Shown in pieces: positions 1 through 8,312 of a stretch of 33,139 nt of DNA. Numbering within the stretch: position 1 is the first letter of the stretch; the number at the start of each line of letters is the position of its first letter. The stretch spans positions 1 through 33,139 of the forward strand of contig JAESQX010000235.1 in assembly GCA_016764875.1 (NCBI GenBank). The letters are read 5' to 3'. The stretch is from Gammaproteobacteria bacterium (GTDB lineage Bacteria > Pseudomonadota > Gammaproteobacteria > Pseudomonadales > Pseudohongiellaceae). A program made the translations under genes and the position numbers. The notes beneath the pieces are model-generated. The model was not told the origin of the DNA, ran no database searches, and was given only the letters and a program-made list of their open reading frames with translations.

Positions 1-463
1 AGCCGATCTCCTCCAGCCGCTTCGCGATCAAGGGGTCATCACTGGTATAGACCATTACCTCGAAATCATCGTTTACCAGTGTTTCCGCAGCGAGCAAGGT
101 CTCGGTGACATTGGGGTATAAGGTTTTCTGGTCGCCCAGTACTTCCAGTTTTACCAGGCGGTGGCCATCCAGCAGTTCTCTGGCCATGCGGCAGGTACGA
201 ATCGCTTCCTCCGCGTTATAGCATCCGGCGGTATTGGGCAGTATGGTGTACTGATCTGGAGAAATAACCTGTAAAAGATTTGCCTGGTCTTCATGCTGGC
301 CGAGGTTAACACGGCGGACGGCTACGGTTATTATTTCAGCCCCGCTTGCTTCGAGAGCCGCCAAGTTTTCCTCGAAGTCCTTGTATTTACCACTACCGAT
401 GATCAGGCGAGAATTGTATTCAGTGCCTGCGACCACCAGGGGCTTGTCTTGGTTTGCTGTCAT
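1..463 (-). CDS. thiG: Thiazole synthase ThiG, N-terminal part (runs off the window)
   Basis: ThiG builds the thiazole phosphate ring of thiamine from deoxyxylulose 5-phosphate, dehydroglycine (or glycine imine) and the sulfur carried by ThiS thiocarboxylate. The ORF track misses it because it is cut by the window edge. Reading the minus strand from the ATG at 463 gives [20 protein letters not shown], followed by ThiG hallmarks [18 protein letters not shown] and [15 protein letters not shown]. About 154 residues are visible out of roughly 260 usual for the family, so the C-terminal part of the TIM barrel lies outside. It sits 35 bp downstream of thiS in the same direction, the usual thiS-thiG pairing. 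No frameshift is seen in the visible part. Identification is firm. Confidence 0.95.
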   Translation of the reverse strand, partial: MTANQDKPLVVAGTEYNSRLIIGSGKYKDFEENLAALEASGAEIITVAVRRVNLGQHEDQANLLQVISPDQYTILPNTAGCYNAEEAIRTCRMARELLDGHRLVKLEVLGDQKTLYPNVTETLLAAETLVNDDFEVMVYTSDDPLIAKRLEEIG

Positions 464-498
464 GGACGTTCTATTCCTTGTTGTCAGGGCTCATGGGC

Positions 499-699
499 TT
501 ATCCACCGCCTATAGCCTGCACGATCTCAATTACGTCACCATCATGCAAAGCCCTGGCATCATAGTCACTACGGGGAACAATTTCTCGATTCAGTTCCAC
601 GGCAATTCTTGATCCGCTCAGAGTCAGCTGATCAATTAGATCAGACATGTTGCTTTTTTCAGCAAGAGAAACGGACTGATTGTTGACCCGGATTTGCAT
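499..699 (-). CDS. thiS: Sulfur carrier protein ThiS
   Basis: This is the small ubiquitin-like sulfur carrier of thiamine thiazole synthesis. Its C-terminal glycine is adenylated by ThiF, converted to a thiocarboxylate, and donates sulfur to ThiG. The 66-residue product has the family length and ends in AIGGG, giving the required terminal Gly-Gly. The N-terminus MQIRVNNQSVSL and the segment IAVELNREIVPRSDY match the beta-grasp pattern of ThiS. It lies directly upstream of thiG on the same strand and probably shares its transcript. The start is the only sensible ATG. No thiF, thiO or thiE is present in the window. Confidence 0.93.
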   Translation of the reverse strand: MQIRVNNQSVSLAEKSNMSDLIDQLTLSGSRIAVELNREIVPRSDYDARALHDGDVIEIVQAIGGG

Positions 700-716
700 A
701 TGTTTGGCCTGCTTAG

Positions 717-1100
717 TTAGGGCGATATATTTTCAGAGATAGTGAACCAGGCCAGTGCTCCCCAAGCCAACAGGAAGGCAATACCGCCCAGCGGAGTAAT
801 GGCCCCGAGGGCACGTATCCCGGACAGGCTCAGAATGTAGAGGCTGCCAGAGAATAATATTATGCCGGCCACAAACAGGTAGCCACTGGTTCTTAACGCG
901 ATAGATGCCGGAAATTGCAGACTCAGCAGGGCAACGCCAAACAACGCCAAGGCGTGGTACATATGATACTGGACACCCGTCTGGAAACTGCTTAACAGGT
1001 TTTCAGTCAGGCGATCTCTCAGACCATGGGCGGCAAACGCGCCCAGGGCCACGGCAAGGAAGCCGTTAATGGCGGACAAAAACAGAAATAATTTTGGCAT
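717..1100 (-). CDS. DUF423 (YgdD/TMEM256-like) small membrane protein
   Basis: This 127-residue integral membrane protein belongs to the DUF423 family. The opening LFLSAINGFLAVALGAFAAHGLRDRL is typical: an N-terminal hydrophobic helix with GAFAAHGL, then three further hydrophobic segments (about residues 45-65, 70-92 and 98-120). The conserved tail ITPLGGIAFLLAWGALAW fits the family. The molecular function is unknown; it is an inner-membrane protein by its hydrophobicity. It lies between rpoH and thiS on the same strand but is separated from rpoH by a strong terminator, so it likely has its own promoter and may read into thiS, whose start is 17 bp downstream of its stop. Confidence 0.88.
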   Translation of the reverse strand: MPKLFLFLSAINGFLAVALGAFAAHGLRDRLTENLLSSFQTGVQYHMYHALALFGVALLSLQFPASIALRTSGYLFVAGIILFSGSLYILSLSGIRALGAITPLGGIAFLLAWGALAWFTISENISP

Positions 1101-1108
1101 GGAACGAC

Positions 1109-1137
1109 ATTCTCTATGTAGAGCACAGTCAAATCAA
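1109..1137 (-). promoter_or_regulatory. Possible sigma70 promoter for the DUF423-thiS-thiG unit
   Basis: On the minus strand TTGATT (1137-1132) and GAGAAT (1114-1109) are 17 bp apart, just upstream of the DUF423 start at 1100 and downstream of the rpoH terminator. The -10 match is only four of six, and an overlapping TTGACT offers a rival -35. The leader would be very short. Weak by-eye call. Confidence 0.25.
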
Positions 1138-1170
1138 GGAAGCGATGGTGTATTGAATAAAAAGCAGGAC

Positions 1171-1205
1171 AAAAAAAACCGCCAGAAATGTGCTGGCGGT
1201 TTTTT
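1171..1205 (-). terminator. Rho-independent terminator after rpoH
   Basis: A perfect GC-rich stem, ACCGCCAG pairing with CTGGCGGT around a 7-base loop (AAATGTG), is flanked by an A-run on the left and a T-run on the right. Read on the minus strand it lies 15 bases past the rpoH stop and ends in eight T residues. Because it is symmetrical it could also terminate plus-strand transcripts, but both neighbours are on minus, so its main role is to end the rpoH transcript. Confidence 0.93.
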
Positions 1206-1219
1206 AACCGGTAAACAGA

Positions 1220-2080
1220 TCAGGCTTCCATTGTTACCTTCACTTTATTCATCGCATTTTTTTCCAGCTGTCTGATTCTTTCGGCAGAAACACCGTATTT
1301 GTCGCCAAGCTCATGCAAAGTGGCTTTATTTTCGCTTAACCAGCGGCTGGTCAGTATGTCCTTGCAACGATCATCAAGTTCGTCCAGGGCCAGATGCAGG
1401 CTGTTGTTAGTGACCTCTTCCCACTCGGCTTCTTCAATGCTGACAGCGATGTCGGAATTACTGTCCTCAAGATAATTGGCCGGAGCCTTGTAGGCAACAT
1501 CATTGTCAGCGTCGGGCTCACAATCAAATGCCGTATCATAGGCACTCATACGTCCTTCCATCTGCCTGACAACCTTGGCATCTACACCCAGGTCTTTCGC
1601 TACAGCCTCAGTTTCAGCGTTATTCAGCCAGCCCAGACGCTTCTTTGAGCTTCTGAGATTAAAGAACAATTTTCGCTGTGCCTTGGTGGTGGCGATTTTA
1701 ACTATGCGCCAGTTCCGCAAGATAAATTCGTGCATTTCGGCCTTAATCCAATGCACGGCAAAGGAAATGAGGCGAACGCCTACTTCAGGATTGAAGCGCT
1801 TGACGGCTTTCATCAGGCCAACATTGCCTTCCTGAATCAGGTCGGCCAGAGGGAGGCCATAACCCGAGTAGCTTTTAGCCATATGTACTACGAATCGAAG
1901 ATGAGCAAGCACCAGTTGTCTTGCCGCATCGACATCGTCTTCATAATAATACTGACAGGCCAGCTCCCTTTCCTGCTCAGGTGTGAGTACGGCAACGCTA
2001 CCGACAGAAGCTATGTAAGCATTCAAATCATGACCCGGAACTGTGGGGCCAATAACCTGTAAATTCTTACTTGTATTCAT
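1220..2080 (-). CDS. rpoH: RNA polymerase heat-shock sigma factor RpoH (sigma32)
   Basis: This alternative sigma factor directs RNA polymerase to heat-shock promoters. Region 2 is clear ([50 protein letters not shown]), followed by the RpoH-specific box QRKLFFNLR, which separates it from RpoD and RpoS. Region 4 ends with a helix-turn-helix, [20 protein letters not shown]. The ORF track begins at a GTG at 2092. I prefer the ATG at 2080 ([20 protein letters not shown]), which gives 286 residues and matches the usual RpoH N-terminus. It is transcribed away from ftsX with a 240-bp upstream region that carries candidate promoters, and it ends at a strong terminator. Confidence 0.96.
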   Translation of the reverse strand: MNTSKNLQVIGPTVPGHDLNAYIASVGSVAVLTPEQERELACQYYYEDDVDAARQLVLAHLRFVVHMAKSYSGYGLPLADLIQEGNVGLMKAVKRFNPEVGVRLISFAVHWIKAEMHEFILRNWRIVKIATTKAQRKLFFNLRSSKKRLGWLNNAETEAVAKDLGVDAKVVRQMEGRMSAYDTAFDCEPDADNDVAYKAPANYLEDSNSDIAVSIEEAEWEEVTNNSLHLALDELDDRCKDILTSRWLSENKATLHELGDKYGVSAERIRQLEKNAMNKVKVTMEA

Positions 2081-2208
2081 AACTTTCTTCACTCGCTCTA
2101 TTTGTGTGTGTTGAGGCTAACTTACGCACTTACATTTTAGCATTCATTATTTCAGCATGCTATTCAGGCTCTGAATACGCCTTACCACTAAACAAAACCC
2201 TTACTTTC

Positions 2209-2214
2209 ATTATA
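2209..2214 (-). promoter_or_regulatory. Perfect -10 hexamer upstream of rpoH
   Basis: On the minus strand a perfect TATAAT occurs 129 bases before the preferred rpoH ATG. At 17-bp spacing the -35 position reads AATAAT, which is poor, and there is no TG extension. It could be a housekeeping promoter needing an activator, or chance in AT-rich sequence. Confidence 0.35.
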
Positions 2215-2251
2215 CTAAAATTACACCTCGAATTATTGATTTCTGTCACCA

Positions 2252-2280
2252 ATCTGGGGGCTTTTGGCAGCGATTTCAAG
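2252..2280 (-). promoter_or_regulatory. Sigma32-type heat-shock promoter upstream of rpoH
   Basis: On the minus strand CTTGAAA (2280-2274) is followed after 14 bp by CCCCAGAT (2259-2252). The sigma32 consensus is CTTGAAA, 13-15 bp, CCCCATNT; all seven -35 bases match and the -10 has the CCCCA core. Transcription would start near 2245, leaving a leader of about 165 bases before rpoH. This suggests RpoH may activate its own gene. Confidence 0.6.
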
Positions 2281-2332
2281 GGGTTCGATTCGTAAAGTGG
2301 AAATTTAACAAAGCAGCATGTCCCTGCCTGGA

Positions 2333-3289
2333 TTAATCCGCTAATCCATAAAGGTGTTGGAGTGTAGAAACTAGAGCTCCAATCCAGCCAAGACAGCCTC
2401 CCAGAACCACTAAGCCCAGGCTGTTCAGCATGCCGTACCCTCGCAGAGGGAAATTTGTGCCGTAAAGCGACAATAGATTGTCAAGAGAGCTTGCAAAGCC
2501 AAGCTGGATAAGGGCTATCAGCCCACAGGCCACCAGAGCTCCGGAAATCCCAAGCAATAGACCTGTGTATAGAAACGGTCGGGCGATAAAGCTGTCTGTT
2601 CCACCCACCAATTTAATAACCTGTATTTCGTTTTTACGGTTCTCAATTTCCAGTCGGATAGTGTTGCCCACAATAAACAGAACGGCCAGGCCCAGAATCA
2701 GGGTAAAAATCCATCCGGTTCTCTGAACAACTGCTCTGATGGCGACCAGTCGTTGTATCCATTCCAGGTCAATCTGTGCCGTTTCAACATCCACCAGCTG
2801 TCGAAGCTCATCGTACATGGCCCGCGTATCCTGAACCGAAGCGCTGGAGGGGATCACTACGATGGATGCGGGAAGAGGATTATCTCCCAGTTCTGCAAGG
2901 GTGGCGCTAAACTCGGAGTTAGCCGAAAATTCTGCCAGAGCCCGGGCTTTTGATATATATACAGTCTGGTTAATACTGTCGCGTTCAAGTAAGTCTTTAC
3001 TTATAGCCAATCCTTGATCATCAGTGACGGTGTCCATAAGGTATAGAGTGATTTGCGCGCTCTCTTCAAATTGCTCGTTGACCAGGGACAGGTTGTTTCC
3101 AACCAGTTGCAACAATGCCGGTAAAATCAGAGCAATACTGATTACAAATACCGTCATGATGGAGGCTATTGGCGAGTTAATCAGCCTTGACGAAGAATCA
3201 AATAACACGTCCAGATGAGAGTCTACATAGGCGCGAAACCTGGAATTGGCTTTCCTGCTACCCATTGCTGGTTTTTCAGGTGTTTTCAC
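2333..3289 (-). CDS. ftsX: Cell-division ABC transporter permease-like subunit FtsX
   Basis: FtsX is the membrane partner of FtsE. In Proteobacteria the FtsEX complex sits at the septum and activates amidases through EnvC-type activators. The 318-residue protein has a basic cytoplasmic N-terminus, a first membrane helix near residues 43-64, a periplasmic domain of about 110 residues, and three more helices in the C-terminal half. The RLEIENRKNEIQVIKLVGGTDSFI segment after the second helix is the family signature. It starts at a GTG that overlaps the ftsE stop (GTGA), so translation is coupled. It is the last gene of the ftsY-ftsE-ftsX operon. Confidence 0.95.
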   Translation of the reverse strand: MKTPEKPAMGSRKANSRFRAYVDSHLDVLFDSSSRLINSPIASIMTVFVISIALILPALLQLVGNNLSLVNEQFEESAQITLYLMDTVTDDQGLAISKDLLERDSINQTVYISKARALAEFSANSEFSATLAELGDNPLPASIVVIPSSASVQDTRAMYDELRQLVDVETAQIDLEWIQRLVAIRAVVQRTGWIFTLILGLAVLFIVGNTIRLEIENRKNEIQVIKLVGGTDSFIARPFLYTGLLLGISGALVACGLIALIQLGFASSLDNLLSLYGTNFPLRGYGMLNSLGLVVLGGCLGWIGALVSTLQHLYGLAD

Positions 3290-3969
3290 AGCCGTTCCCG
3301 GCCACCGTGGGTAACATCATTAACAAGCTGTCCCTGATCCAGGGTGATTATGCGGTGTTTCAACCGGGCAATAAGCCCGAGATCATGGCTGGCTACGAGC
3401 ACACTTACACCGACCTGGTTGAAGTCTTCAAAAAGTTTCAGTATTTCGGTAGATAACAGGGGATCGAGATTACCGGTTGGCTCATCGGCGAGAAGGATCC
3501 CGGGACGGTTAACCACCGCACGAGCAATGCCGATCCGCTGTTGTTCTCCACCGGATAGAGTGGAAGGATTTAGTTTTTCCTTGCTGAGCAGGCCCACCTT
3601 ATCCAGTGCCGCACGTACCCGGCGACTGGCCTGCTGACGACTGTAACCGCCCACTCTCAGTGGAAGCGCTACGTTGTCGAAGACACTGCGATCAAACAAG
3701 AGTTGATGATCCTGGAAAACAACCCCGATCTTACTTCGATGCTGGGGAATCTGACGGTGTTTCAGGCGATTGAGATTTTTTCCATCGACGAATACCTGCC
3801 CTCGGCTGGCTCGCTCCATACGAATTATTAATTTTAATAAGGTACTTTTGCCGGCCCCGGAGCGGCCGGTTAGAAAAGCCATTTCGCCATTCTTTAGCTC
3901 AAAGCTTACATGGGAAAGCGCATCATTTCCGTCTGCGTATCTCTTGCTGACATTATCAAATTTGATCAT
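3286..3969 (-). CDS. ftsE: Cell-division ATP-binding protein FtsE
   Basis: This is the ABC ATPase that powers FtsX at the division site. Walker A is GRSGAGKST, the signature motif is LSGGEQQR, and Walker B runs into [12 protein letters not shown], followed by the switch histidine in VLVASHD. The 227-residue length is typical. N-terminal [19 protein letters not shown] fits FtsE. The ATG at 3969 overlaps the ftsY stop (ATGA), and its own stop overlaps ftsX, so the three genes form one tightly coupled operon. All catalytic motifs appear intact. Confidence 0.97.
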   Translation of the reverse strand: MIKFDNVSKRYADGNDALSHVSFELKNGEMAFLTGRSGAGKSTLLKLIIRMERASRGQVFVDGKNLNRLKHRQIPQHRSKIGVVFQDHQLLFDRSVFDNVALPLRVGGYSRQQASRRVRAALDKVGLLSKEKLNPSTLSGGEQQRIGIARAVVNRPGILLADEPTGNLDPLLSTEILKLFEDFNQVGVSVLVASHDLGLIARLKHRIITLDQGQLVNDVTHGGRERL

Positions 3970-4988
3970 TCAGTGAACAGGGCTTCGACAAATTGCTCAG
4001 CTACGAATGGCCTCAAATCGTCAATTTTTTCACCTGTTCCAATAAAGCGGATGGGCAAGCCAAGCTGGTTAGCAATGGCAAAAATCATCCCACCCTTGGC
4101 TGTACCATCCAGTTTTGTCAGGGTAATTCCGGTCACGGTGACCGAGTCATGAAAGCTTTTTGCCTGTTTCAATGCGTTCTGACCAGTGGTCGCATCCAGA
4201 ACGAGCATAATTTCGTTAGGCAACGATTCATCCAGTTTCTTCAATACCCGAACTATTTTTTCCAGTTCACGCATCAGATTGCCCTTGGTATGAAGGCGCC
4301 CCGCCGTGTCGGCTATCAGTACGTCAGCCTCCCGTGCCTTTGCAAACTGGTAGGCATCAAAGATCACGGACGCACTGTCAGCGCCGGTTGCTTGCGCAAC
4401 GACCGGGACATTGTTTCGTTGACCCCATTCCTGTAGTTGTTCCACGGCGGCGGCACGAAAAGTATCACCGGCGGCCAGAACAGGTTTCAGGCCCTGGGAC
4501 TGCAAGTGGCAACAAAGCTTGCCTATGGTCGTGGTTTTGCCGGCACCGTTCACCCCCACCAGCAATATTACAAACGGCTTTTTCCCGGTAGCGAGGTTCA
4601 GCGCTACCTCGGCAGGTCGAAGCAGCTCGATCAGTTCATTTTTAAGCTCTGTCAGAAACTGTTCGGGATTAGACAGCTGTTTCCGGTTCAGTTTTTGTTT
4701 GAGGCTGGTTATTACACGGTCAGTTGCTTCCATGCCTACATCCGCCAATAGAAGCCTGGTTTCAATTTCATCCAGTAGAGAATCATCAATGGACTTTGAA
4801 CCGAGAACAAGATTACTCAAGCCTCCGCTTAAATTGGCTCGGGTCTTGCCGAGCCCGGCAATGAGCCGGCCAAAAAAGCCTGACTCACTATCAGCAGCAG
4901 CGGAATCGCTTTCCCTGTTATCTGTTGCTTTGGACGAGTCTTCCTTGATTTTGTCTTTGGGGTGTTCTTTCTTGCTGAAACTGAACAT
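3966..4988 (-). CDS. ftsY: Signal recognition particle receptor FtsY
   Basis: FtsY is the GTPase that docks SRP-bound ribosomes at the inner membrane. The N-terminal 50 or so residues are a short, highly charged acidic/basic A region, followed by the NG domain. G1 is [10 protein letters not shown], then [12 protein letters not shown]3 [12 protein letters not shown], and G4 [10 protein letters not shown], ending in the family [12 protein letters not shown]. At 340 residues it is shorter than E. coli FtsY because the acidic region is reduced. It heads the ftsY-ftsE-ftsX operon and is divergent from rsmD across a 197-bp region, a classical gammaproteobacterial arrangement. A weak promoter candidate on minus is TTTACC (5039-5034), 16 bp, TATACC (5017-5012). 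Confidence 0.97.
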   Translation of the reverse strand: MFSFSKKEHPKDKIKEDSSKATDNRESDSAAADSESGFFGRLIAGLGKTRANLSGGLSNLVLGSKSIDDSLLDEIETRLLLADVGMEATDRVITSLKQKLNRKQLSNPEQFLTELKNELIELLRPAEVALNLATGKKPFVILLVGVNGAGKTTTIGKLCCHLQSQGLKPVLAAGDTFRAAAVEQLQEWGQRNNVPVVAQATGADSASVIFDAYQFAKAREADVLIADTAGRLHTKGNLMRELEKIVRVLKKLDESLPNEIMLVLDATTGQNALKQAKSFHDSVTVTGITLTKLDGTAKGGMIFAIANQLGLPIRFIGTGEKIDDLRPFVAEQFVEALFTE

Positions 4989-5077
4989 AGTAAATCGTGG
5001 TACCGCGCAGGGGTATAGAAGAAATAGTGTAAGGGTAAATACTGCCAGAAAATCAGCTGGCTATCCTATCATTTTTA

Positions 5078-5106
5078 TTGTGGGTACACATGTGGAATCC
5101 TTTAAT
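5078..5106 (+). promoter_or_regulatory. Possible sigma70 promoter for rsmD
   Basis: TTGTGG at 5078-5083 and TTTAAT at 5101-5106 are 17 bp apart. The -10 matches five of six bases and the -35 three of six. Transcription would start near 5113, placing the palindrome at 5124-5139 immediately downstream, an operator-like position. By-eye call only. Confidence 0.35.
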
Positions 5107-5123
5107 GAGATGTACGACAATTC

Positions 5124-5139
5124 GGTAAATAAATTTACC
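5124..5139. promoter_or_regulatory. Perfect palindrome in the ftsY-rsmD intergenic region
   Basis: GGTAAAT-AA-ATTTACC is a perfect 7+2+7 inverted repeat. A further copy of the half-site GGTAAAT occurs at 5034-5040, nearer ftsY and overlapping a weak -35 candidate for that gene. The arrangement looks like binding sites for a dimeric regulator serving both divergent genes, although a small RNA hairpin in the rsmD leader is an alternative. I do not recognise the motif. Confidence 0.4.
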
Positions 5140-5185
5140 CTTGGGCAATGCTTTCTTTTAAAATGTGAGGTTATTCGGTTACACA

Positions 5186-5788
5186 ATGAATTCCGGGCAC
5201 CAACAAAGCAGTCTACGTGTTATTGCCGGTAAATGGCGTAGCCGCAAGATCAGTTTTCCCACCATTGATGAATTAAGGCCAACGTCAAACAGGGTTCGAG
5301 AGACCTTGTTTAACTGGCTGCAGGGGTCTGTCAAAGGAGAGGATTGTCTGGATCTTTTCGCCGGGAGTGGGGCATGCGGTATCGAAGCATTGTCCCGCGG
5401 AGCCAGAAGTGTTGTATTCGTCGAAAAGAACCGGGATGCAGCGGGCATAATAAAGGAGAACCTGAGAGCATTGGGTGCCGATTCGGTAAATGTTCAGTGT
5501 ACGGACGTAATAAGTTGGCTGGAATCTGCCAGCACACCATTGCAGCAGGAATTCGGTCTGGTTTTTATCGACCCTCCCTATGACGCGAACCTGGAAAAAT
5601 CATGCTGCTGGAAACTGGAACAAAGTGGCAGGCTGAAATCGGCAGCGCTTATTTATCTTGAATCTGACAAGAGACAATTGTCGGCTGAACGGCCGCCGAA
5701 CTGGGATGTAATTAAAAGTAAAAAGGCCGGACGAGTGAATTTTTATTTGTTCAGACGAACCGGGTCGATAAACAAGGGAACCACATGA
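5186..5788 (+). CDS. rsmD: 16S rRNA (guanine(966)-N2)-methyltransferase RsmD
   Basis: RsmD uses S-adenosylmethionine to methylate G966 of 16S rRNA in the 30S subunit. N-terminal LRVIAGKWRSRKI and RPTSNRVRETLFNWL are the RsmD signature. DLFAGSGACGIEALSRGA is the SAM-binding motif I, and FIDPPYD is the catalytic (D/N)PPY motif. The ORF track extends to a GTG at 5165; I choose the ATG at 5186, which gives 200 residues and matches the usual start about ten residues ahead of the RVIAG strand. It is divergent from ftsY, and its stop overlaps the start of the next gene (ATGA), so the two are probably cotranslated. Confidence 0.95.
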   Translation: MNSGHQQSSLRVIAGKWRSRKISFPTIDELRPTSNRVRETLFNWLQGSVKGEDCLDLFAGSGACGIEALSRGARSVVFVEKNRDAAGIIKENLRALGADSVNVQCTDVISWLESASTPLQQEFGLVFIDPPYDANLEKSCCWKLEQSGRLKSAALIYLESDKRQLSAERPPNWDVIKSKKAGRVNFYLFRRTGSINKGTT

Positions 5789-6777
5789 ATATAAAGGAAA
5801 GCCCAGACAAATTTAATCCCAGCCGTTGGGTTCCGGGTGGCCATGCCCAGACGCTATGGCGAAAATTTGCAGCTGTTACAGCAGTGAATCACGCCCGCGA
5901 GCGCATCGAACTTAAAGACGGTGATTTCATAGACCTGGACTGGAATGATCAGGATAACCTGCAACGCGGCAATAATGGAATGATAGTATTAATATTACAC
6001 GGCCTGTGTGGTTGCTCTAAATCTTCCTATGTACAATCACTTCAATACAAACTCGGACTCCTTGGAATTCCAAGCGCCGCTATGAATTTCAGAGGATGCA
6101 GCGGTGAAGTAAATCGACTTGCCAAGGCTTATCATTCCGGGATTACTGAAGACCTTTGTGAGGTGTTTGAATCCATCAGTGAGCAATACAGCGAATCCCG
6201 GATTGCACTGGCAGGGTTTTCACTGGGGGCTAATGTATTGTTAAAATGGTTAGGCGAGGCAAAATTGCCCGACAAGGTAAGCAAAGCCGTTGCGGTTTCA
6301 ACGCCCTTTCATCTTTCCAATTGTTCCCAGGCAATGTTACGAGGCTTGAGTCGATATTATGGCCAATATTTTCTGTGGCGGTTGGTCAGTGTAATGGAAA
6401 AAAAGAAGGCATACTTCAGGAAAACCGAAAACACGGAGCAATTGGAAATTCTGGAATCTTTCGGCAATCTTCGTTCTCTTAAATCTATATGGCACTTTGA
6501 CGAAAAGGTAACCGCTCCATTGCATGGCTTCGCCGGGGCAGAGGACTATTACGACAAATGCAGCAGCATGCAGTTTCTGACTGACATTAAAACACCTACC
6601 TTATTGCTGCAAAGTAATGATGATCCGATAATTCCTGCCCATACACTGCCACAGATCCATGATATGAGTGACGCCATACACATTGATTTAAGTGAAAGTG
6701 GTGGTCATGTGGGTTTTGCATCGGCGTCTGATCGCTTCTGGCTGGAACACCGCATTATTCAATTTCTCACCGCATAA
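5785..6777 (+). CDS. YheT-family alpha/beta hydrolase
   Basis: This is a 330-residue serine hydrolase of the YheT (ABHD1/3-like) branch. The N-terminal FNPSRWVPGGHAQTLWRKF is the typical family opening. The core has ILHGLCGCSKSSYVQSL (oxyanion-hole region), the nucleophile elbow AGFSLGANVLLKWLG (Ser in GFSLG), a late acidic residue near NDDPIIPAHTLP, and the catalytic histidine in GGHVGF. There is no signal peptide, so it is likely cytosolic or membrane-peripheral. The substrate is not known from sequence; esterase or lipase activity on short or medium acyl esters is the family expectation. It is translationally coupled to rsmD. Confidence 0.88.
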   Translation: MNIKESPDKFNPSRWVPGGHAQTLWRKFAAVTAVNHARERIELKDGDFIDLDWNDQDNLQRGNNGMIVLILHGLCGCSKSSYVQSLQYKLGLLGIPSAAMNFRGCSGEVNRLAKAYHSGITEDLCEVFESISEQYSESRIALAGFSLGANVLLKWLGEAKLPDKVSKAVAVSTPFHLSNCSQAMLRGLSRYYGQYFLWRLVSVMEKKKAYFRKTENTEQLEILESFGNLRSLKSIWHFDEKVTAPLHGFAGAEDYYDKCSSMQFLTDIKTPTLLLQSNDDPIIPAHTLPQIHDMSDAIHIDLSESGGHVGFASASDRFWLEHRIIQFLTA

Positions 6778-6792
6778 CCGTATTGTGATTCA

Positions 6793-6821
6793 TTGAGCAA
6801 GCAGGTTCATTCCGTTAGAAT
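6793..6821 (+). promoter_or_regulatory. Sigma70-type promoter for coaD
   Basis: TTGAGC (6793-6798) and TAGAAT (6816-6821) are separated by the ideal 17 bp, matching four and five of six consensus bases. Predicted transcription start is near 6828, leaving a leader of about 20 bases before the coaD ATG at 6849. A second TATAAT at 6835-6840 lies too close to the start codon to be the better choice. Confidence 0.5.
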
Positions 6822-6848
6822 ACTTTGATCCCACTATAATGAGCCGCT

Positions 6849-7331
6849 ATGAAAAAAGCCGTCTATCCAGGAACTTTTAACCCTATTACCAATGGTCATA
6901 TAGATCTGGTAGAGAGGGCCTCAGGGTTGTTCGATCAAATTGTGGTGGCAATTGGTACCAATCGCCAGAAGACGGTTTTCCTGAGCGTGGATAGACGCGT
7001 TGATCTTGCACGTCAGGTTTTGTCACACCTCGATAATGTGGAGGTCTGTGCATTTGATTCATTGCTTACCGAATTCGCAAAACAAAAGGGGGCCAGTATC
7101 ATCTTGCGGGGTCTTCGCACCGTAGCCGATTTCGAATACGAGTTTCAGCTTGTGGGGATGAATCGAGCGCTGGAGCCTGATATTGAAACTGTTTTTCTTG
7201 CACCCGCCGAACACCTTTCCTACATATCATCCACTTTGGTGCGAGAAATTATTTCCTATGGCGGCGATATCTCCAAGTTTGTTCATCCCGTTGTTGCCCG
7301 GGCAATGATGGATGAATTCGGCCAGCCATAG
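6849..7331 (+). CDS. coaD: Phosphopantetheine adenylyltransferase CoaD
   Basis: CoaD transfers AMP from ATP to 4'-phosphopantetheine, the penultimate step of coenzyme A synthesis, in the cytosol. The 160-residue length is exact for the family. The start AVYPGTFNPITNGHIDLVERA contains the nucleotidyltransferase (H/T)xGH motif (TNGH). ASIILRGLRTVADFEYEFQ and the C-terminal ISSTLVREI complete the signature. It lies 71 bp after the YheT-like gene with its own promoter candidate, and is convergent with mutM, with only 23 bp between the stops and no obvious terminator. Confidence 0.97.
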   Translation: MKKAVYPGTFNPITNGHIDLVERASGLFDQIVVAIGTNRQKTVFLSVDRRVDLARQVLSHLDNVEVCAFDSLLTEFAKQKGASIILRGLRTVADFEYEFQLVGMNRALEPDIETVFLAPAEHLSYISSTLVREIISYGGDISKFVHPVVARAMMDEFGQP

Positions 7332-7354
7332 CCTGTAAATCATAAGTACGAATA

Positions 7355-8170
7355 TCAGTTCTGGCAGTGTTTGCAGTAAACAGTGCTGCGCTGTCCAATT
7401 CTTATTTCAGTAAGAACCCTGTCGCATTGGACACAGGGTTCGCCACCGCGCCCGTAGACCTTCAGCGACTGTTTAAAGTAGCCCGGTTTACCGTCGCTTC
7501 CGGTAAAGTCCCTCAGGGTAGTTCCGCCCACATGAATCGCGTCTTGTAAAACTGATTTAAGTTGCTCAACGAGAAAGCGGTATCGAGTAATTGAGATCTT
7601 CCCTGCCTGGCAACTGGGACGTATGGCGGCATTAAACAGAGCTTCGTTTGCATAGATATTGCCAATACCTACCACTACAGAACTGTCCATAATGAAATTT
7701 TTAACAGCGATTTTTTTGCCCCTGCCCTGAGCCTTCAAATAGCGCCCGTCAAATTCGTCGCTCAGTGGTTCCGGCCCCAGGTTTTCAAGCAAGGGGTGCT
7801 GCAATACAGGTTGCGTGACCCATAGCATGCAGCCGAATCTTCGAGGATCCGTATAACGTAAGACGATGTTATTACTGAATAAAATATCTATGTGATCATG
7901 CTTATTCGCCGCAGTGCCCAAGGGAACAATGCGTAAACTGCCCGACATGCCCAGATGGATCAGTAGAACCCCCTGCTCAGCGTCGAGTAATAGATATTTG
8001 CCTCTGCGATCAATATTGCGAAAGCACAGGCCAGGCAGTTCCTCCGCCAGCGATGCAGTAACAGGCCAGCGTAATTTTGGCTGCCGGATTAACACCGCCG
8101 TGATGGTCTGCCCCAGAATTTTGGGAGCGATACCACGCCTGGTTGTTTCGACTTCAGGTAATTCCGGCAC
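7355..8170 (-). CDS. mutM: Formamidopyrimidine-DNA glycosylase MutM (Fpg)
   Basis: MutM removes 8-oxoguanine and formamidopyrimidines from DNA and nicks the abasic site. After the initiator residue the protein reads PELPEVETTRRG: Pro2 is the Schiff-base nucleophile and Glu3 the catalytic acid, so the GTG at 8170 must be the start. A strong ribosome-binding site (GGGGAAG, 8 bases upstream) supports it. The helix-two-turn-helix holds GIGNIYANEALF, and the C-terminus carries the zinc finger CVQC...CKHC. At 271 residues it is full length. It is convergent with coaD and divergent from the HyuA-like gene. Confidence 0.96.
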   Translation of the reverse strand: MPELPEVETTRRGIAPKILGQTITAVLIRQPKLRWPVTASLAEELPGLCFRNIDRRGKYLLLDAEQGVLLIHLGMSGSLRIVPLGTAANKHDHIDILFSNNIVLRYTDPRRFGCMLWVTQPVLQHPLLENLGPEPLSDEFDGRYLKAQGRGKKIAVKNFIMDSSVVVGIGNIYANEALFNAAIRPSCQAGKISITRYRFLVEQLKSVLQDAIHVGGTTLRDFTGSDGKPGYFKQSLKVYGRGGEPCVQCDRVLTEIRIGQRSTVYCKHCQN

Positions 8171-8312
8171 TGTCAGTACTTCCCCGGGCCGTAATATTGC
8201 GAAGTGATCTTTATAATCTGAGGGCCCCTGGATAAATTATGCAACAATCGCGAGTTATAATCTTTCCGGTGCAGGCCTGTAAAGGCGGATTCAAGAAACA
8301 CGGTGGTCCAAA

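Noticed and set aside
4519-5232. Plus-strand ORF of 237 aa covering the start of ftsY
   Set aside because: It is antisense to the clear ftsY coding sequence, has Ser/Arg-rich shadow composition and runs on into rsmD's start; no family features.
8256-8261. TATAAT box upstream of the HyuA-like gene
   Set aside because: The hexamer is perfect but the -35 region at 16-18 bp (TAAATT and neighbours) has no match, so I did not call a promoter.
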